NCBI GenBank assembly: GCA_024304985.1 | Contig: JAMWZC010000004.1 | Coordinates: 310,001-374,000 of the forward strand | Length of the DNA: 64,000 nt | DNA from: Paracoccaceae bacterium | GTDB lineage: Bacteria > Pseudomonadota > Alphaproteobacteria > Rhodobacterales > Rhodobacteraceae | Direction: 5' to 3' | Shown: in pieces, positions 8,607 to 18,488 of the stretch | How the letters are laid out: each line of letters begins with the position of its first letter | Numbering within the stretch: the stretch's first letter is position 1 | Notes under the pieces: model-generated | Seen by the model: only the letters and a program-made list of their open reading frames with translations | Told to the model about the DNA's origin: nothing | The model's database searches: none | Translations under genes and position numbers: made by a program

Positions 8607-9994
8607 CCCAGCCTGTCCTTCCAGCGGGCCACCTGCGCGCGCACCTGCGCGGGTGCCGTTCCCCCGTAAGACATGCGCGACGCGACCGAGTTTTCAACAC
8701 CCAGCACGCCAAAGACATCCGCCGTGATCCCGGCATGGACCGATTGCATGTCCTCCAGCGCCAGATCCGGCAGATCGCAGCCCCGCGCCTCGGCCATGCC
8801 GACCAGCGTGCCCGTCACATGATGCGCCTCGCGGAACGGCAGGCCCAGCGCCCGCACCAGCCAGTCGGCCAGATCCGTCGCGGTCGAAAACCCCGCCCCC
8901 GCCGCCGCCTGCATGGCGGCCCGGTTGGCGGTCATGTCCCCAACCATCCCCGTCATCGCGGCCAAGGCCAGCATCAGGTTGTCGGCGGCGTCGAACACCT
9001 GTTCCTTGTCCTCCTGCATGTCCTTGGAATAGGCCAAGGGTAGCCCCTTCATCACCATCATCAGCGCCACATTGGCCCCGAAAATCCGCCCGATCTTGGC
9101 GCGGATCAACTCCGCCGCATCCGGGTTGCGTTTCTGCGGCATGATCGACGATCCGGTCGACCATTTGTCCGACATCTTCACGAACCGGAACTGCGCGGAT
9201 GACCAGATCACCAATTCCTCGGCAAAGCGCGACAGATGCATGGCGCAGATCGACGCACAGGACAGATATTCCAGCGCGAAATCCCGGTCACTCACCGCAT
9301 CCAGCGAATTGGCCGTGGGCCGGTCAAAACCCAAGGCCTTGGCCGTCATCTCGCGGTCAATCGGAAACCCGGTGCCTGCCAGCGCCGCCGACCCCAGCGG
9401 CGACTCGTTCATCCGGGCACGCGCATCCGCGAAACGACTGTGATCGCGGCCCAGCATCTCGACATAGGCCATCATGTGATGCCCCCATGTCACCGGTTGC
9501 GCGGTCTGCAAATGGGTGAAACCGGGCATCACCCAATCCGCCCCCGCCTCGGCCTGCGCCAGAAACCCGCGCTGCAACGCCGCGATCCCGGCCATCGCCG
9601 CGTCCATCTGATCGCGCACCCACAGGCGGAAATCCGTGGCCACCTGATCGTTGCGCGACCGCGCCGTGTGCAGTCGCCCCGCAGGTTCGCCGATGATCTC
9701 CTTCAGACGCGCCTCAACATTCATGTGGATGTCCTCCAGCGCGGTCGAGAAAACAAACTGTCCCGTCTCGATCTCTGACAACACCGTGAGCAGCCCTTCC
9801 CGAATGGCCGCAGCGTCGCTATCACTCAGGACACCTGTTGCCGCCAGCATGTCGGCATGGGCCCGAGAGCCGGCAATGTCCTGCGCCGCCATCCGCTGAT
9901 CGAACCCGATCGAGGCATTGATCGCCTCCATGATCGCGTCCGGGCCGGCGGCGAAACGGCCACCCCACATCTGGTTTGAGGTCTTGTCGGTCAT
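8603..9994 (-). CDS. argH: Argininosuccinate lyase
   Basis: ArgH splits argininosuccinate into arginine and fumarate in the cytosol. The 463-residue protein (start [14 protein letters not shown]) shows the superfamily signature [12 protein letters not shown] with the catalytic serine, plus [12 protein letters not shown] and [11 protein letters not shown]. The open frame continues upstream through the divergent thioredoxin gene, but the conserved start is at 9994. It heads a string with two lipoproteins, DUF2834 and lysA, linking arginine and lysine synthesis. Its start lies 21 bases from the divergent thioredoxin start. Confidence 0.96.
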   Translation of the reverse strand: MTDKTSNQMWGGRFAAGPDAIMEAINASIGFDQRMAAQDIAGSRAHADMLAATGVLSDSDAAAIREGLLTVLSEIETGQFVFSTALEDIHMNVEARLKEIIGEPAGRLHTARSRNDQVATDFRLWVRDQMDAAMAGIAALQRGFLAQAEAGADWVMPGFTHLQTAQPVTWGHHMMAYVEMLGRDHSRFADARARMNESPLGSAALAGTGFPIDREMTAKALGFDRPTANSLDAVSDRDFALEYLSCASICAMHLSRFAEELVIWSSAQFRFVKMSDKWSTGSSIMPQKRNPDAAELIRAKIGRIFGANVALMMVMKGLPLAYSKDMQEDKEQVFDAADNLMLALAAMTGMVGDMTANRAAMQAAAGAGFSTATDLADWLVRALGLPFREAHHVTGTLVGMAEARGCDLPDLALEDMQSVHAGITADVFGVLGVENSVASRMSYGGTAPAQVRAQVARWKDRLG

Positions 9995-10015
9995 ATGCTG
10001 CACCTTGGAGGGAAT

Positions 10016-10573
10016 ATGCGTCTTCTTCGTCAGATCGTCCTTTATACGGCTCTTGCCCTTGGTGCAAACACCGCCCTTGCCGATGTCGCTGCACTTGAGG
10101 CGCTGCGGGATGGCGACATGAAGAAGCTGAACTTCCACAGCACGCCGCAGCCCGTCTCGGACACGCCCTTCGCCACATGGGAAGGCGGTGAGGGGCGGCT
10201 GTCCGATTACGCGGGCAAGCATATCGTGCTGAACTTCTGGGCCACATGGTGCGCCCCCTGCCGCAAGGAAATGCCGCAACTGTCGCAATTGCAGGCCGAA
10301 CTGGGCGGCGACAGTTTCGAGGTCGTAACCATCGCCACAGGCCGCAATCCACCGCAGGCCATGCAGCGGTTTTTCGAGGAAATCGGCGTCGATAACCTCC
10401 CCCTGCACATGGACCCCAAACAGGCGCTGGCGCGCGAAATGGCCGTGATGGGCCTGCCGATCACCGTGATCCTGAACCCCGAAGGGCAGGAAATCGCCCG
10501 CATGCGCGGCGATGCGGACTGGTCCTCCGACAGCGCCAAGGCGATCGTTTCGGCCCTCATCGCCGGGATGTAA
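10016..10573 (+). CDS. TlpA-family periplasmic thiol:disulfide reductase
   Basis: The 185-residue protein has a signal peptide (about residues 1-22, ending NTALA) and a thioredoxin fold with the active site WCAPC in [14 protein letters not shown] and a cis-proline at GLPITVIL. TlpA/ResA-type proteins act in the periplasm, often in cytochrome c or oxidase maturation. The ATG at 10016 is favoured over an earlier in-frame start because it has a GGAGGGAAT ribosome site and opens directly into the signal peptide. It is divergent from argH; the short gap implies overlapping promoters. Confidence 0.9.
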   Translation: MRLLRQIVLYTALALGANTALADVAALEALRDGDMKKLNFHSTPQPVSDTPFATWEGGEGRLSDYAGKHIVLNFWATWCAPCRKEMPQLSQLQAELGGDSFEVVTIATGRNPPQAMQRFFEEIGVDNLPLHMDPKQALAREMAVMGLPITVILNPEGQEIARMRGDADWSSDSAKAIVSALIAGM

Positions 10574-10582
10574 GGGCCACGC

Positions 10583-11152
10583 TCACCCCATCCGCGCCAC
10601 ATCGGCATGGCGCGGGCAACCCGTCAGATGATCATTGACCAGACCCGCCGCCTGCATGAAGGCATAGGTGATGGTCGGCCCGCAGAACTTGAAACCCGCG
10701 CGCTTCAAATTCTTGGACAATTTAACCGAAATTTCCGTCTGCGCGGGTACCTCGGACAAATGGCCGAAACGGTTCTGCACCGGCACCCCGCCGACATGAT
10801 CCCAGACCCATGCCGCAAAGCCGCCCTGCCCCTCGATCCGCTCGAAAGCCTGCGCATTCCCGATCATCGCCACCACCTTGCCGCGATGGCGGATGATGCG
10901 CGGATCGTCCATCAGACGGGCAACCTCCGCATCCCCCCAACCTGCGATGACAGCAGGGTCAAACCCCTGAAACGCCTCACGAAATCCCTCGCGCCGCTTG
11001 AGGATGGTGATCCAGCTCAACCCCGCCTGAAACCCTTCCAGACACAGCAATTCCCACAGCGCGCGGCTGTCGCGTTCCGGCACGCCCCATTCCGTGTCGT
11101 GATATTCCAGATAGATCTGATCTGGTCCCGCCCAGCCGCATCTGCCGTCCAT
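10583..11152 (-). CDS. tag: DNA-3-methyladenine glycosylase I
   Basis: Tag removes 3-methyladenine from alkylated DNA as the first step of base excision repair. The 189-residue protein starts MDGRCGWAG and shows YHDTEWGVP with the catalytic glutamate, GLSWITILKRREGFR, and the C-terminal zinc-ligand pattern NDHLTGCPRHADV, with the first ligand at Cys5. Length fits the family. It converges with the thioredoxin gene, with nine bases between the stops. Confidence 0.93.
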   Translation of the reverse strand: MDGRCGWAGPDQIYLEYHDTEWGVPERDSRALWELLCLEGFQAGLSWITILKRREGFREAFQGFDPAVIAGWGDAEVARLMDDPRIIRHRGKVVAMIGNAQAFERIEGQGGFAAWVWDHVGGVPVQNRFGHLSEVPAQTEISVKLSKNLKRAGFKFCGPTITYAFMQAAGLVNDHLTGCPRHADVARMG

Positions 11153-11273
11153 CGCACACCCTTTCCTGCCGTTGCGGACGAGTTTATGAAAATTGGAACA
11201 AAATGGGAATGTTATCTGTTTGGTAAGGGCTGGGGCACAAACATCGACTCCGGGTCAGGTCAGAGGGCAAGCG

Positions 11274-12125
11274 ATGCGTCACGGCAAACGAAGATTCGCG
11301 CATATCGCGGTTGAGGATGCGTCGCCCCTGGATGTCGCGATCTTCACCCGTGACCGCGGCATCGTGGCGATGGTGGCCGCTGCCCTGCGCCACCGCGAAA
11401 CGCTGCTGGCGTTTCAACCCGTCGTGCAATCGCAACGCCCCGACCGGATCGCCTTTTACGAAGGGTTGATCCGCGTGCTGGACGACACCGGCCGGATCAT
11501 CCCGGCGCATGATTTCATCGACGCCGTCGAAGCCACGGAAACGGGCCGCATTCTGGATTGCGTGGCGCTGGAAACCGGGCTGCGCACCCTGCAACGCAAT
11601 CCGCAGATCCGGCTGTCCATCAACATGTCCGCCCGCTCCATCGGCTATCCGCGCTGGATGCGCAGCCTGCGACAGGGGGTGCAATCCGATCCCACCATCG
11701 GCGAACGGTTGATCCTCGAAATCACCGAACGCAGCGCCATGACGGTGCCCGAGCTGGTGGTGCGATTCATGGCCGATCTGCAGACGCGCGGCATCACCTT
11801 CGCGCTGGACGATTTCGGCGCGGGCTATACCTCGTTGCGCTATCTGCGGGATTTCCAGTTCGACGTGATCAAGATCGACGGCACCTTCGTGCGCGGCGTG
11901 AAGGACGACGCGGACAATCAGGTGCTGACCCGCGCCATGGTGGACATCGCGCGGCAATTCGACATGTTCACCGTCGCCGAAAGCGTGGAAAACGTCTCCG
12001 ACTCCCGCTGGTTGTCCAGTATCGGGGTGGATTGCCAGCAAGGGTATTTCTTCGGCGCGCCGACCGTGCATCCGCCCTGGAACAGCCCCTCTCCGCAGGC
12101 GGCCAGACTGCATCGTGCGGGCTAA
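11274..12125 (+). CDS. EAL domain protein (probable c-di-GMP phosphodiesterase)
   Basis: A stand-alone EAL domain of 283 residues. The signature is degenerate at YEGLIRV (EGL for EAL), but the metal- and substrate-binding motifs are present: [35 protein letters not shown] and QGYFFG. The set of acidic residues suggests it can hydrolyse c-di-GMP in the cytoplasm. No sensor domain or membrane segment is present. The start at 11274 gives [15 protein letters not shown]; an upstream in-frame start is less likely. It lies just ahead of phaA, with no obvious link to it. Confidence 0.85.
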   Translation: MRHGKRRFAHIAVEDASPLDVAIFTRDRGIVAMVAAALRHRETLLAFQPVVQSQRPDRIAFYEGLIRVLDDTGRIIPAHDFIDAVEATETGRILDCVALETGLRTLQRNPQIRLSINMSARSIGYPRWMRSLRQGVQSDPTIGERLILEITERSAMTVPELVVRFMADLQTRGITFALDDFGAGYTSLRYLRDFQFDVIKIDGTFVRGVKDDADNQVLTRAMVDIARQFDMFTVAESVENVSDSRWLSSIGVDCQQGYFFGAPTVHPPWNSPSPQAARLHRAG

Positions 12126-12250
12126 GGGCATCATCCTGTTGCCGCGGCGGGCCTCATCCAGTATCACACAAGGCAAGGCGGGGAGTCCGGTGCCCGCAAC
12201 CCCGCGTGGCCCCGGATGATCCTCGATCTGCAAATTGGTGGAGGATATAC

Positions 12251-13426
12251 ATGACCAATGTCGTAATCGCCTCGGCAGCGCGCACCGCTGTCGGCTCTTT
12301 CGGGGGCGCATTCGCCAACACGCCCGCCCATGATCTGGGGTCCGCCGTGCTTGAGGCTGTCGTATCCCGCGCGGGCATCGACAAATCCGAAGTGTCCGAA
12401 ACCATCCTCGGTCAGGTGCTGACCGCAGGTCAGGGCCAGAACCCCGCACGTCAGGCGCATGTGAACGCCGGCCTGCCCATCGAATCCTCGGCCTGGTCGA
12501 TCAATCAGGTTTGCGGCTCGGGTCTGCGCGCTGTCGCACTGGCCGCACAGCATATCCAGTTGGGCGATGCGTCCATCGTGGCCGCAGGCGGCCAGGAAAA
12601 CATGACCCTCAGCCCCCATGTCGCGCATCTGCGCGCGGGCGTGAAGATGGGCGATGTCTCCTATATCGACTCGATGATCCGCGACGGTCTGTGGGATGCC
12701 TTCAACGGCTATCACATGGGCCAGACCGCCGAAAACGTCGCCGAAAAATGGCAGATCAGCCGCGACGCGCAGGACGAATTCGCCCTCGCCAGCCAGCACA
12801 AGGCCGAAGCCGCGCAGAAAGCCGGGCGCTTCGACGATGAGGTCATTGATTTCGTTGTGAAATCGCGCAAGGGCGACATCATCATCAACAAGGATGAATA
12901 CATCCGCCACGGCGCCACCATGGATGCGCTGCAAAAACTGCGCCCGGCCTTCACCCGCGATGGCTCGGTCACAGCGGCCAACGCCTCGGGCCTGAACGAC
13001 GGCGCCGCGGCCGTGCTGCTGATGACCGCGGACGAGGCGGAAAAGCGCGGCATCACCCCGCTGGCGCGCATCGCCTCCTATGCCACCGCCGGTCTGGACC
13101 CGTCCATCATGGGCGTCGGTCCAATCCACGCCAGCCGCAAGGCGCTGGCCAAGGCGGGCTGGTCGGTCGAGGATCTGGATCTGGTCGAAGCGAACGAGGC
13201 TTTCGCCGCGCAGGCCTGCGCCGTGAACAAGGACATGGGCTGGGACCCGTCCATCGTGAACGTGAACGGCGGCGCCATCGCCATCGGCCACCCCATCGGC
13301 GCCTCGGGCTGCCGCATCCTGAACACGCTGCTGTTCGAAATGCAGCGCCGCGATGCCAAGCGGGGTCTGGCCACGCTATGCATCGGTGGCGGCATGGGCG
13401 TGGCCATGTGCCTCGAGCGGGCCTGA
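12251..13426 (+). CDS. phaA: Acetyl-CoA acetyltransferase (beta-ketothiolase)
   Basis: PhaA condenses two acetyl-CoA molecules into acetoacetyl-CoA, the first step of polyhydroxybutyrate synthesis. The 391-residue thiolase has the nucleophilic cysteine in [10 protein letters not shown], the catalytic histidine in [13 protein letters not shown] and the second cysteine in [11 protein letters not shown]. The ATG has a GGAGGATATAC ribosome site. phaB follows after a terminator-like hairpin, so the two may be separately adjustable. PhaC was not seen in this window. Confidence 0.95.
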   Translation: MTNVVIASAARTAVGSFGGAFANTPAHDLGSAVLEAVVSRAGIDKSEVSETILGQVLTAGQGQNPARQAHVNAGLPIESSAWSINQVCGSGLRAVALAAQHIQLGDASIVAAGGQENMTLSPHVAHLRAGVKMGDVSYIDSMIRDGLWDAFNGYHMGQTAENVAEKWQISRDAQDEFALASQHKAEAAQKAGRFDDEVIDFVVKSRKGDIIINKDEYIRHGATMDALQKLRPAFTRDGSVTAANASGLNDGAAAVLLMTADEAEKRGITPLARIASYATAGLDPSIMGVGPIHASRKALAKAGWSVEDLDLVEANEAFAAQACAVNKDMGWDPSIVNVNGGAIAIGHPIGASGCRILNTLLFEMQRRDAKRGLATLCIGGGMGVAMCLERA

Positions 13427-13450
13427 TCCGCAGCGGGCGGACGGATATCA

Positions 13451-13480
13451 AGGGGCGCCATCGGGCGCCCCTTTGTTTTT
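13451..13480 (+). terminator. Intrinsic terminator after phaA
   Basis: A nine-pair stem, AGGGGCGCC with GGCGCCCCT, four-base loop, followed by TTGTTTTT. It is placed 25 bases after the phaA stop and before phaB, so read-through or a separate promoter must supply phaB. Confidence 0.85.
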
Positions 13481-13593
13481 CCGCCTATCGGAAAAAAACA
13501 CGCCGGAGCCGCAAAACTTCGCGCAACATTCTTGCGTATCAACACCTTTCAAAGTAACCAAGTTACCGAAGCACAGCCAAATTGGAGGATATC

Positions 13594-14316
13594 ATGGCAA
13601 GAACAGCACTCGTCACAGGCGGATCACGCGGGATCGGCGCGGCCATTTCCATCGCCTTGCGCGATGCGGGCTATACCGTCGCGGCCACCTATGCCGGCAA
13701 TGACGAGGCCGCCGCGGCATTCACCAAGGACACGGGGATCAAGACCTACAAGTGGAACGTCGGCAATTACGAGGAATGCGCCGCCGGAATCGCCAAGGTC
13801 GAGGCCGAAGTCGGCCCCATCGAGGTGCTGGTCAACAACGCGGGCATCACCCGCGACGCCCCCTTCCACAAGATGACCCCGCAGCAGTGGCACGAGGTGA
13901 TCGACACCAACCTCACCGGCGTGTTCAACATGACCCATCCGATCTGGCCCGGCATGCGCGAACGCAAGTTCGGCCGCGTCATCATCATCTCGTCGATCAA
14001 CGGCCAGAAGGGCCAGTTCGCACAGGTGAACTATGCCGCGTCCAAAGCGGGCGATCTGGGCATCGTCAAGTCACTGGCACAGGAAGGCGCGCGCTTCGGC
14101 ATCACAGCCAACGCGATCTGCCCCGGCTATATCGCCACCGACATGGTGATGGCGGTGCCGGAAAAGGTCCGCGAAAGCATCATCGCGCAAATCCCCGCCG
14201 GTCGTCTGGGCGAACCGGAAGAGATCGCCCGCTGCGTGGTCTTCCTCGCCTCGGACGACTCGGGCTTCATCAATGGCTCGACCATTTCCGCCAACGGCGC
14301 GCAATTCTTCGTCTGA
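13594..14316 (+). CDS. phaB: Acetoacetyl-CoA reductase
   Basis: PhaB reduces acetoacetyl-CoA to (R)-3-hydroxybutyryl-CoA with NADPH for polyhydroxybutyrate synthesis. The 240-residue short-chain dehydrogenase has the cofactor motif TGGSRGIG, the NNAG motif, the catalytic serine in ISSINGQKGQF and the YAASK motif. The ATG at 13594 is preceded by TTGGAGGATATC; the open frame also includes an upstream TTG which is probably part of the ribosome site rather than the start. Confidence 0.95.
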   Translation: MARTALVTGGSRGIGAAISIALRDAGYTVAATYAGNDEAAAAFTKDTGIKTYKWNVGNYEECAAGIAKVEAEVGPIEVLVNNAGITRDAPFHKMTPQQWHEVIDTNLTGVFNMTHPIWPGMRERKFGRVIIISSINGQKGQFAQVNYAASKAGDLGIVKSLAQEGARFGITANAICPGYIATDMVMAVPEKVRESIIAQIPAGRLGEPEEIARCVVFLASDDSGFINGSTISANGAQFFV

Positions 14317-14335
14317 TCCGGCCCAAGGCACCCAC

Positions 14336-14365
14336 AGCCCCCTGCCGCAACGCAGGGGGCTTTTT
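14336..14365 (+). terminator. Intrinsic terminator after phaB
   Basis: A ten-pair stem, AGCCCCCTGC with GCAGGGGGCT, six-base loop, followed by TTTTT. It begins 19 bases after the phaB stop codon. Confidence 0.9.
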
Positions 14366-14473
14366 CATGTCCACGTCCGGCCCGTCATGTGCGATCCTGC
14401 ACAGAATACGCGCCGGGATGCGTGTTTTCTGCGCGCCGGTGCAGCGCATATTCTGCTGCAAAGGAGAACCGAC

Positions 14474-15406
14474 ATGCTCACCCAGATCAACGGACTGCAC
14501 CACGTGACCTCGCTGGCCAGCGGGGCACAATCCAACAACGATTTTTTCACCAAGACCCTCGGCCTGCGCCGCGTCAAGAAAACGGTCAATTTCGACGCGC
14601 CCGAAGTCTATCACCTCTATTACGGCGACGAGATGGGCACACCGGGTTCGGTCATGACCTATTTCCCCTTTCCGGGCGCCCGCCGTGGCCGCCCCGGCGC
14701 GGGCGAGGTCAGCGTGACCACCTTCGCCGTGCCCAAAGGGTCGCTGCCCTTCTGGGCAGATCGTCTGGCCACCTTCGACGTGAAGAACATCAAGCCGGAG
14801 ACGCGCTTCGGCGAAAACCGCCTGCGCTTTGACGGCCCCGATGGCGATGGTTTCGCACTGGTCGAGGTGGATGACGACCGCGCTCCGTGGGAAGGTCAGG
14901 GCATCAGCGCCGATCACGCGATCCGCGGCTTCCACTCCGCCGACATGCGCCTGCGCGACGCCGGGGCCAGCGCCGAACTGCTGCGCTTCATGGGCTATGA
15001 ACAGACCGACACCCAAGGCGACATCACCCGCTTCCGCATTTCTGGCGGCAATGGCGCGGATGTCGTGGATATCGAAACCCTGCCCGGCGCCGCCCCGGCG
15101 CAGCAGGGTGCAGGCTCCGTGCACCATCTGGCCTTCTCGGTCACCGACCGCGCCGCGCAGCTAGAGGTGCGCAAGGCGCTTCTGGATACCGGCTGGCAGG
15201 TGACGCCCGTGATCGACCGCGATTACTTCTGGGCGATCTACTTCCGCACCCCCGGCGGCGTCCTCTTCGAAGTGGCGACCAACGAACCCGGCTTCGACCG
15301 CGACGAGGATAGCGCCCATCTGGGGCAAGCCCTGAAACTGCCCAAGCAGCACGCGCATCTTCGCGATGTTCTGGAGCAGCGCTATCTGGAGCCGATCCGT
15401 GACTGA
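14474..15406 (+). CDS. Ring-cleaving dioxygenase (VOC/glyoxalase superfamily)
   Basis: A 310-residue protein made of two VOC (glyoxalase-fold) halves. The first begins GLHHVTSLAS and the second contains SVHHLAFSV, each giving a metal-binding histidine; GGVLFEVATNEPGF provides the C-terminal glutamate. It resembles the MhqO/YkcA group of putative hydroquinone-cleaving extradiol dioxygenases. An AAGGAG site lies eight bases before the ATG. The stop overlaps the start of the next gene, an esterase of the MhqD type, so the pair is probably co-translated. Substrate is inferred by family only. Confidence 0.82.
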   Translation: MLTQINGLHHVTSLASGAQSNNDFFTKTLGLRRVKKTVNFDAPEVYHLYYGDEMGTPGSVMTYFPFPGARRGRPGAGEVSVTTFAVPKGSLPFWADRLATFDVKNIKPETRFGENRLRFDGPDGDGFALVEVDDDRAPWEGQGISADHAIRGFHSADMRLRDAGASAELLRFMGYEQTDTQGDITRFRISGGNGADVVDIETLPGAAPAQQGAGSVHHLAFSVTDRAAQLEVRKALLDTGWQVTPVIDRDYFWAIYFRTPGGVLFEVATNEPGFDRDEDSAHLGQALKLPKQHAHLRDVLEQRYLEPIRD

Positions 15407-16004
15407 CACCTCCTATACCTATGCCGAGACGCGGGGGCGCGCAGGCGCGCCCCTGCTGTTGACTTTTCACGGCACCGGCGGGACAGAACATCAGTTTCAC
15501 GGCTTTGCCGAGCGGCTGATCCCCGGCGCGCATGTCGTCTCGCCGCGCGGCGATGTGCTTGAAGGCGGCATGAACCGCTATTTCCGCCGCACCGGAGAGG
15601 GCGTCTACGACATGGACGATCTGGCCAAGCGGCGCGACCGGATGGCGCGGTTCATTCTGGATCACAAGACCCGCACCGCAGCGGGTCAGGTCGCGGGCCT
15701 CGGCTATTCCAACGGGGCCAATATCCTGATGGCGGTGGCGCTGGACCATCCCGATCTGGTGGACCGCATGGTGCTGATGCACCCGCTGATCCCCTGGACA
15801 CCCGCGCCACAACCGGGCCTCGCGGGACGCCGGGTCCTGATCACCGCCGGGCAACGCGATCCGATCTGCCCGGCACCGCTGACGCAGGCACTGGCGGATT
15901 ACCTGACGGCGCAGGGCGCGGATGTGACGCTGGAATGGCATTCCGGCGGGCACGAGATCACGCAAGGAGAGGTGCAGGCCGTCACCGATTTCATGGCGGC
16001 CTGA
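15399..16004 (+). CDS. Alpha/beta hydrolase (phospholipase/carboxylesterase family)
   Basis: A 201-residue alpha/beta hydrolase with the nucleophile motif GYSNG, the aspartate in AGQRDPICP and the histidine in SGGHEI. It matches the small carboxylesterase family that includes MhqD. The start is a GTG at 15399 overlapping the dioxygenase stop, giving VTDTSYTYAETRG; no other start in this frame fits the family length. The pairing suggests it acts on products or conjugates of the dioxygenase substrate. Confidence 0.83.
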   Translation: MTDTSYTYAETRGRAGAPLLLTFHGTGGTEHQFHGFAERLIPGAHVVSPRGDVLEGGMNRYFRRTGEGVYDMDDLAKRRDRMARFILDHKTRTAAGQVAGLGYSNGANILMAVALDHPDLVDRMVLMHPLIPWTPAPQPGLAGRRVLITAGQRDPICPAPLTQALADYLTAQGADVTLEWHSGGHEITQGEVQAVTDFMAA

Positions 16005-16021
16005 TCCCGTCGCCACCATGA

Positions 16022-16052
16022 TAAAAGGTCAGCCAAATCCATGGCTGACCTT
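16022..16052 (-). terminator. Hairpin after the DUF465 gene
   Basis: A ten-pair perfect stem, AAGGTCAGCC with GGCTGACCTT, eight-base loop. On the minus strand it ends in TTTTAT, which makes it an intrinsic terminator for the DUF465 gene; it also lies between the converging hydrolase gene and could stop both. Confidence 0.82.
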
Positions 16053-16095
16053 GCCCCGACAGGGTCGAGGGCTTGTTCTACGCGTGTTGGGGTAT

Positions 16096-16266
16096 TCAGG
16101 CGTTAGCGCTCAGGCGCTCGATTTCTTCTTTCAGGCGCAATTTCTGCTTCTTGAGGGTGGCGATTTCAGCAGTGCTGACGCCCGGCGCGCGTTGCGCTTC
16201 CTCAACCTTGTCCGAGAGCGTGCGGTGTTTCTTCTTCAGTTCCTCGACATGCGAACTCAAGCTCAT
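16096..16266 (-). CDS. DUF465 (YdcH) family protein
   Basis: A 56-residue coiled-coil protein, MSLSSHVEELKKKHRTL and then a stretch containing APGVSTAEIATLKKQKLRLKEEI. The pattern of leucines with LKKQKLRLKEEI is the DUF465/YdcH signature. I chose the second of two nearby ATGs because the AGGAG ribosome site is seven bases from it and only two from the first. Function of the family is not established. Confidence 0.85.
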   Translation of the reverse strand: MSLSSHVEELKKKHRTLSDKVEEAQRAPGVSTAEIATLKKQKLRLKEEIERLSANA

Positions 16267-16395
16267 TGGCATTCTCCTCTCATATGTGAACATCACATGA
16301 CAAGTGCATCACAGAATCAGCAGCAAGTCACGCTGCACCCGCAGCATCAGGCAAAGAATTTCCAATAGAATTGAAACAATTCATGGTTGCGCCCG

Positions 16396-17148
16396 TCAGA
16401 AAGGCAGCCCCGCCCCGTCGCGCAGCACCGATCCGACCAGCGGGGTATAGCTGTCGCGATCCCCGTCATGCGCCGCACCTTCATGCATCAACACCGAGTC
16501 GCACAGGCGAAAAGCCGCGCGCCCCCCCTTGCGCCCCCGGATCAGCACCAGTTGCGCGGGCCTGCCCCGGCGCGGCGTCAGCGGCAGCACCTCCACCGAT
16601 CCCAGCCGCGCGGTCATCAGCGCCATCAATTCGGGCAGGCGTTCGGCCCGCTGGATAAAGGTCACATAGCCGCCATCGACCACCCGGCGCGCGGCCGCCT
16701 CGACCCAGCCGGCCAGTGATACACGCTCACCCAACGCCGTCTCGCGCCCGGTATCGGTGGCAGGCGTGCTCTGATCCCGCAGGAAATAAGGCGGATTGGC
16801 GATCACATGATCGAACCGCCGCTGGCGCAGATCGGCAGGCAGGGCGGTCAGGTCAGCCGTCACGACCTCGAACGGGGCCGCCATGTCACAGGCATTGCGC
16901 CGCGCCAGATCGGCATAGTCGGGCTGGATCTCCACCCCCGTCAGCGCCAGCCCCGGCACCCGCGCCGCAAGACACAGCGACGCGACGCCCACACCACAGC
17001 CCAGCTCCAGCACCGATTGCCCGGCCCGCGCCGGAACGGATGCCGCCAGCAGCACCGGATCGACCCCCGCACGATAGCCGCGCCGGGGTTGCCAGATCTG
17101 CAACCGCCCGCCCAGAAAGGCGTCGCGGCTCAGCGTGGCCTCATCCAT
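16396..17148 (-). CDS. tRNA1(Val) (adenine(37)-N6)-methyltransferase family protein
   Basis: A 250-residue Rossmann methyltransferase with the SAM motif LELGCGVGVASL, the acidic GVEIQPD, and the amino-methylating motif NPPYFL. The layout matches TrmN6/YfiC proteins that methylate adenine 37 of tRNA1(Val), although related enzymes modify other RNAs or proteins. The start is placed at MDEATLSRDAFLGG, overlapping the end of the DUF2007 gene by eight bases; starts 5 codons further upstream are possible. Confidence 0.8.
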   Translation of the reverse strand: MDEATLSRDAFLGGRLQIWQPRRGYRAGVDPVLLAASVPARAGQSVLELGCGVGVASLCLAARVPGLALTGVEIQPDYADLARRNACDMAAPFEVVTADLTALPADLRQRRFDHVIANPPYFLRDQSTPATDTGRETALGERVSLAGWVEAAARRVVDGGYVTFIQRAERLPELMALMTARLGSVEVLPLTPRRGRPAQLVLIRGRKGGRAAFRLCDSVLMHEGAAHDGDRDSYTPLVGSVLRDGAGLPF

Positions 17149-17356
17149 CGGGTCCCATGCCATTGTCGGTGATGACCCGCAGCGCGGCATCGTAATCCTC
17201 GTCCCGCACCATCAGGCGGCGCGGCAAAATGCCGATGCTGCCTTCAAGGACGCTCATGTTTACGTCGATTTCAAAGCAGTCTATACCCTCGCCCTGAAGC
17301 AAGGATGTGGCCATCGCCATCGAGACCGGATTATTGGTGCGCATCAGTTGTTTCAT
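17141..17356 (-). CDS. DUF2007 domain-containing protein
   Basis: A 71-residue protein, MKQLMRTNNPVSMAMATSLL followed by a segment with NMSVLEGSIGILPRRLMV, the DUF2007 pattern (putative signal-transducing protein). The earlier open frame extends through the divergent gene, but the MKQL start fits the family. It overlaps the methyltransferase start. The role is unknown. Confidence 0.82.
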   Translation of the reverse strand: MKQLMRTNNPVSMAMATSLLQGEGIDCFEIDVNMSVLEGSIGILPRRLMVRDEDYDAALRVITDNGMGPDG

Positions 17357-17411
17357 ACAGGGCAGATAAGGGCATGGTGCGCGATTTGTCGACCCGTGCA
17401 GCAGGGAAAAC

Positions 17412-18413
17412 ATGAGCCTCGACCGCGCTTCCACCAAACCGCATGAATTGCTGGCCCAGCATCTGGCCGAGGGTATGGAGGCGGTGAACGCCCTGATCGC
17501 GGACCGCATGGCCTCGGAACACGCGCCCCGCATCCCGCAGGTGACCGCGCATCTGGTGGGGGCGGGCGGCAAACGCCTGCGCCCGATGCTGACGCTGGCC
17601 GCGGCCGAACTCTGCGGCTACGACGGCCCCTATCATGTGCATCTGGCCGCGACGGTCGAATTCATCCACACCGCAACCTTGCTGCATGACGACGTGGTGG
17701 ATGAAAGCGCGCAGCGCCGTGGAAGGCCCACGGCGAACCTTCTGTGGGACAACAAATCCTCGGTGCTGGTGGGGGATTACCTCTTCGCCCGCGCCTTTCA
17801 GTTGATGGTGGAGCCGGGCAACCTGCGCGTGCTGGAAATCCTGTCCAACGCCGCCGCAACGATTGCCGAGGGCGAGGTGCTCCAACTCACCGCCGCGCAG
17901 GACCTGCGCACGGATGAGGGCATCTATCTGCAAGTCGTGCGCGGCAAGACCGCCGCCCTCTTCTCCGCCGCCACCGAATCCGGCGGCGTTCTGGCGGGTG
18001 CCAGCCCCGCGCAGGTGCAGGCACTGTTCGACTATGGCGACGCGCTGGGGATCGCCTTCCAGATCGTCGACGACCTTCTGGATTACCAAGGCGACAGCAA
18101 GGAAACCGGCAAGAACGTGGGCGACGATTTCCGCGAACGCAAGCTGACCCTGCCCGTCATCAAGGCCGTGGCCCGGGCCACCCCGGAAGAGCGCGCCTTC
18201 TGGTCGCGCACCATCGAAAAGGGCGACCAGCGCGACGGCGATCTGGACCATGCCATCGCCCTGATGCAGGGCCACGCCACCCTCGACGCCACCCGCGCCG
18301 ATGCAATCCGCTGGGCCGACCGCGCCAAGGATGCGATGCAGACCCTTCCCGATCACCCCCTGCGGCAAATGCTTGTGGATCTGGCCGATTACGTCGTGGC
18401 CCGCTTACGCTAA
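17412..18413 (+). CDS. Polyprenyl diphosphate synthase
   Basis: A trans-isoprenyl diphosphate synthase of 333 residues. It shows GGKRLRPML, the first aspartate-rich motif LLHDDVVDES and the second FQIVDDLLDY. Such enzymes make the C40-C50 side chain of ubiquinone (octa- or decaprenyl); the chain length cannot be read directly, and decaprenyl is likely in this group. The small residue pattern before the first motif suggests a long product. It is divergent from the DUF2007 gene with only 55 bases between. Confidence 0.9.
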   Translation: MSLDRASTKPHELLAQHLAEGMEAVNALIADRMASEHAPRIPQVTAHLVGAGGKRLRPMLTLAAAELCGYDGPYHVHLAATVEFIHTATLLHDDVVDESAQRRGRPTANLLWDNKSSVLVGDYLFARAFQLMVEPGNLRVLEILSNAAATIAEGEVLQLTAAQDLRTDEGIYLQVVRGKTAALFSAATESGGVLAGASPAQVQALFDYGDALGIAFQIVDDLLDYQGDSKETGKNVGDDFRERKLTLPVIKAVARATPEERAFWSRTIEKGDQRDGDLDHAIALMQGHATLDATRADAIRWADRAKDAMQTLPDHPLRQMLVDLADYVVARLR

Positions 18414-18426
18414 GCGCTGCCCCTGC

Positions 18427-18450
18427 CGCTTCATCTTGCCGGAAATACTC
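18427..18450 (+). repeat. Gene-end repeat, copy B
   Basis: CGCTTCATCTTGCC followed by GGAAATACTC, 14 bases after the polyprenyl synthase stop and before the converging ispE. It differs from copy A by two bases. Confidence 0.75.
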
Positions 18451-18488
18451 CCGCCGGAGGCTCCGACGGCGCCGCCGGGCGTCCCCCC

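Noticed and set aside
9995-10408. argH start inside the divergent thioredoxin gene
   Set aside because: The frame is open through that gene but the protein family starts at 9994; the extra region has no similarity to argininosuccinate lyase.
12126-12250. Long in-frame extension of phaA toward the EAL gene
   Set aside because: The open frame extends far upstream, but the ATG at 12251 has a good ribosome site and begins at the conserved thiolase N-terminus.
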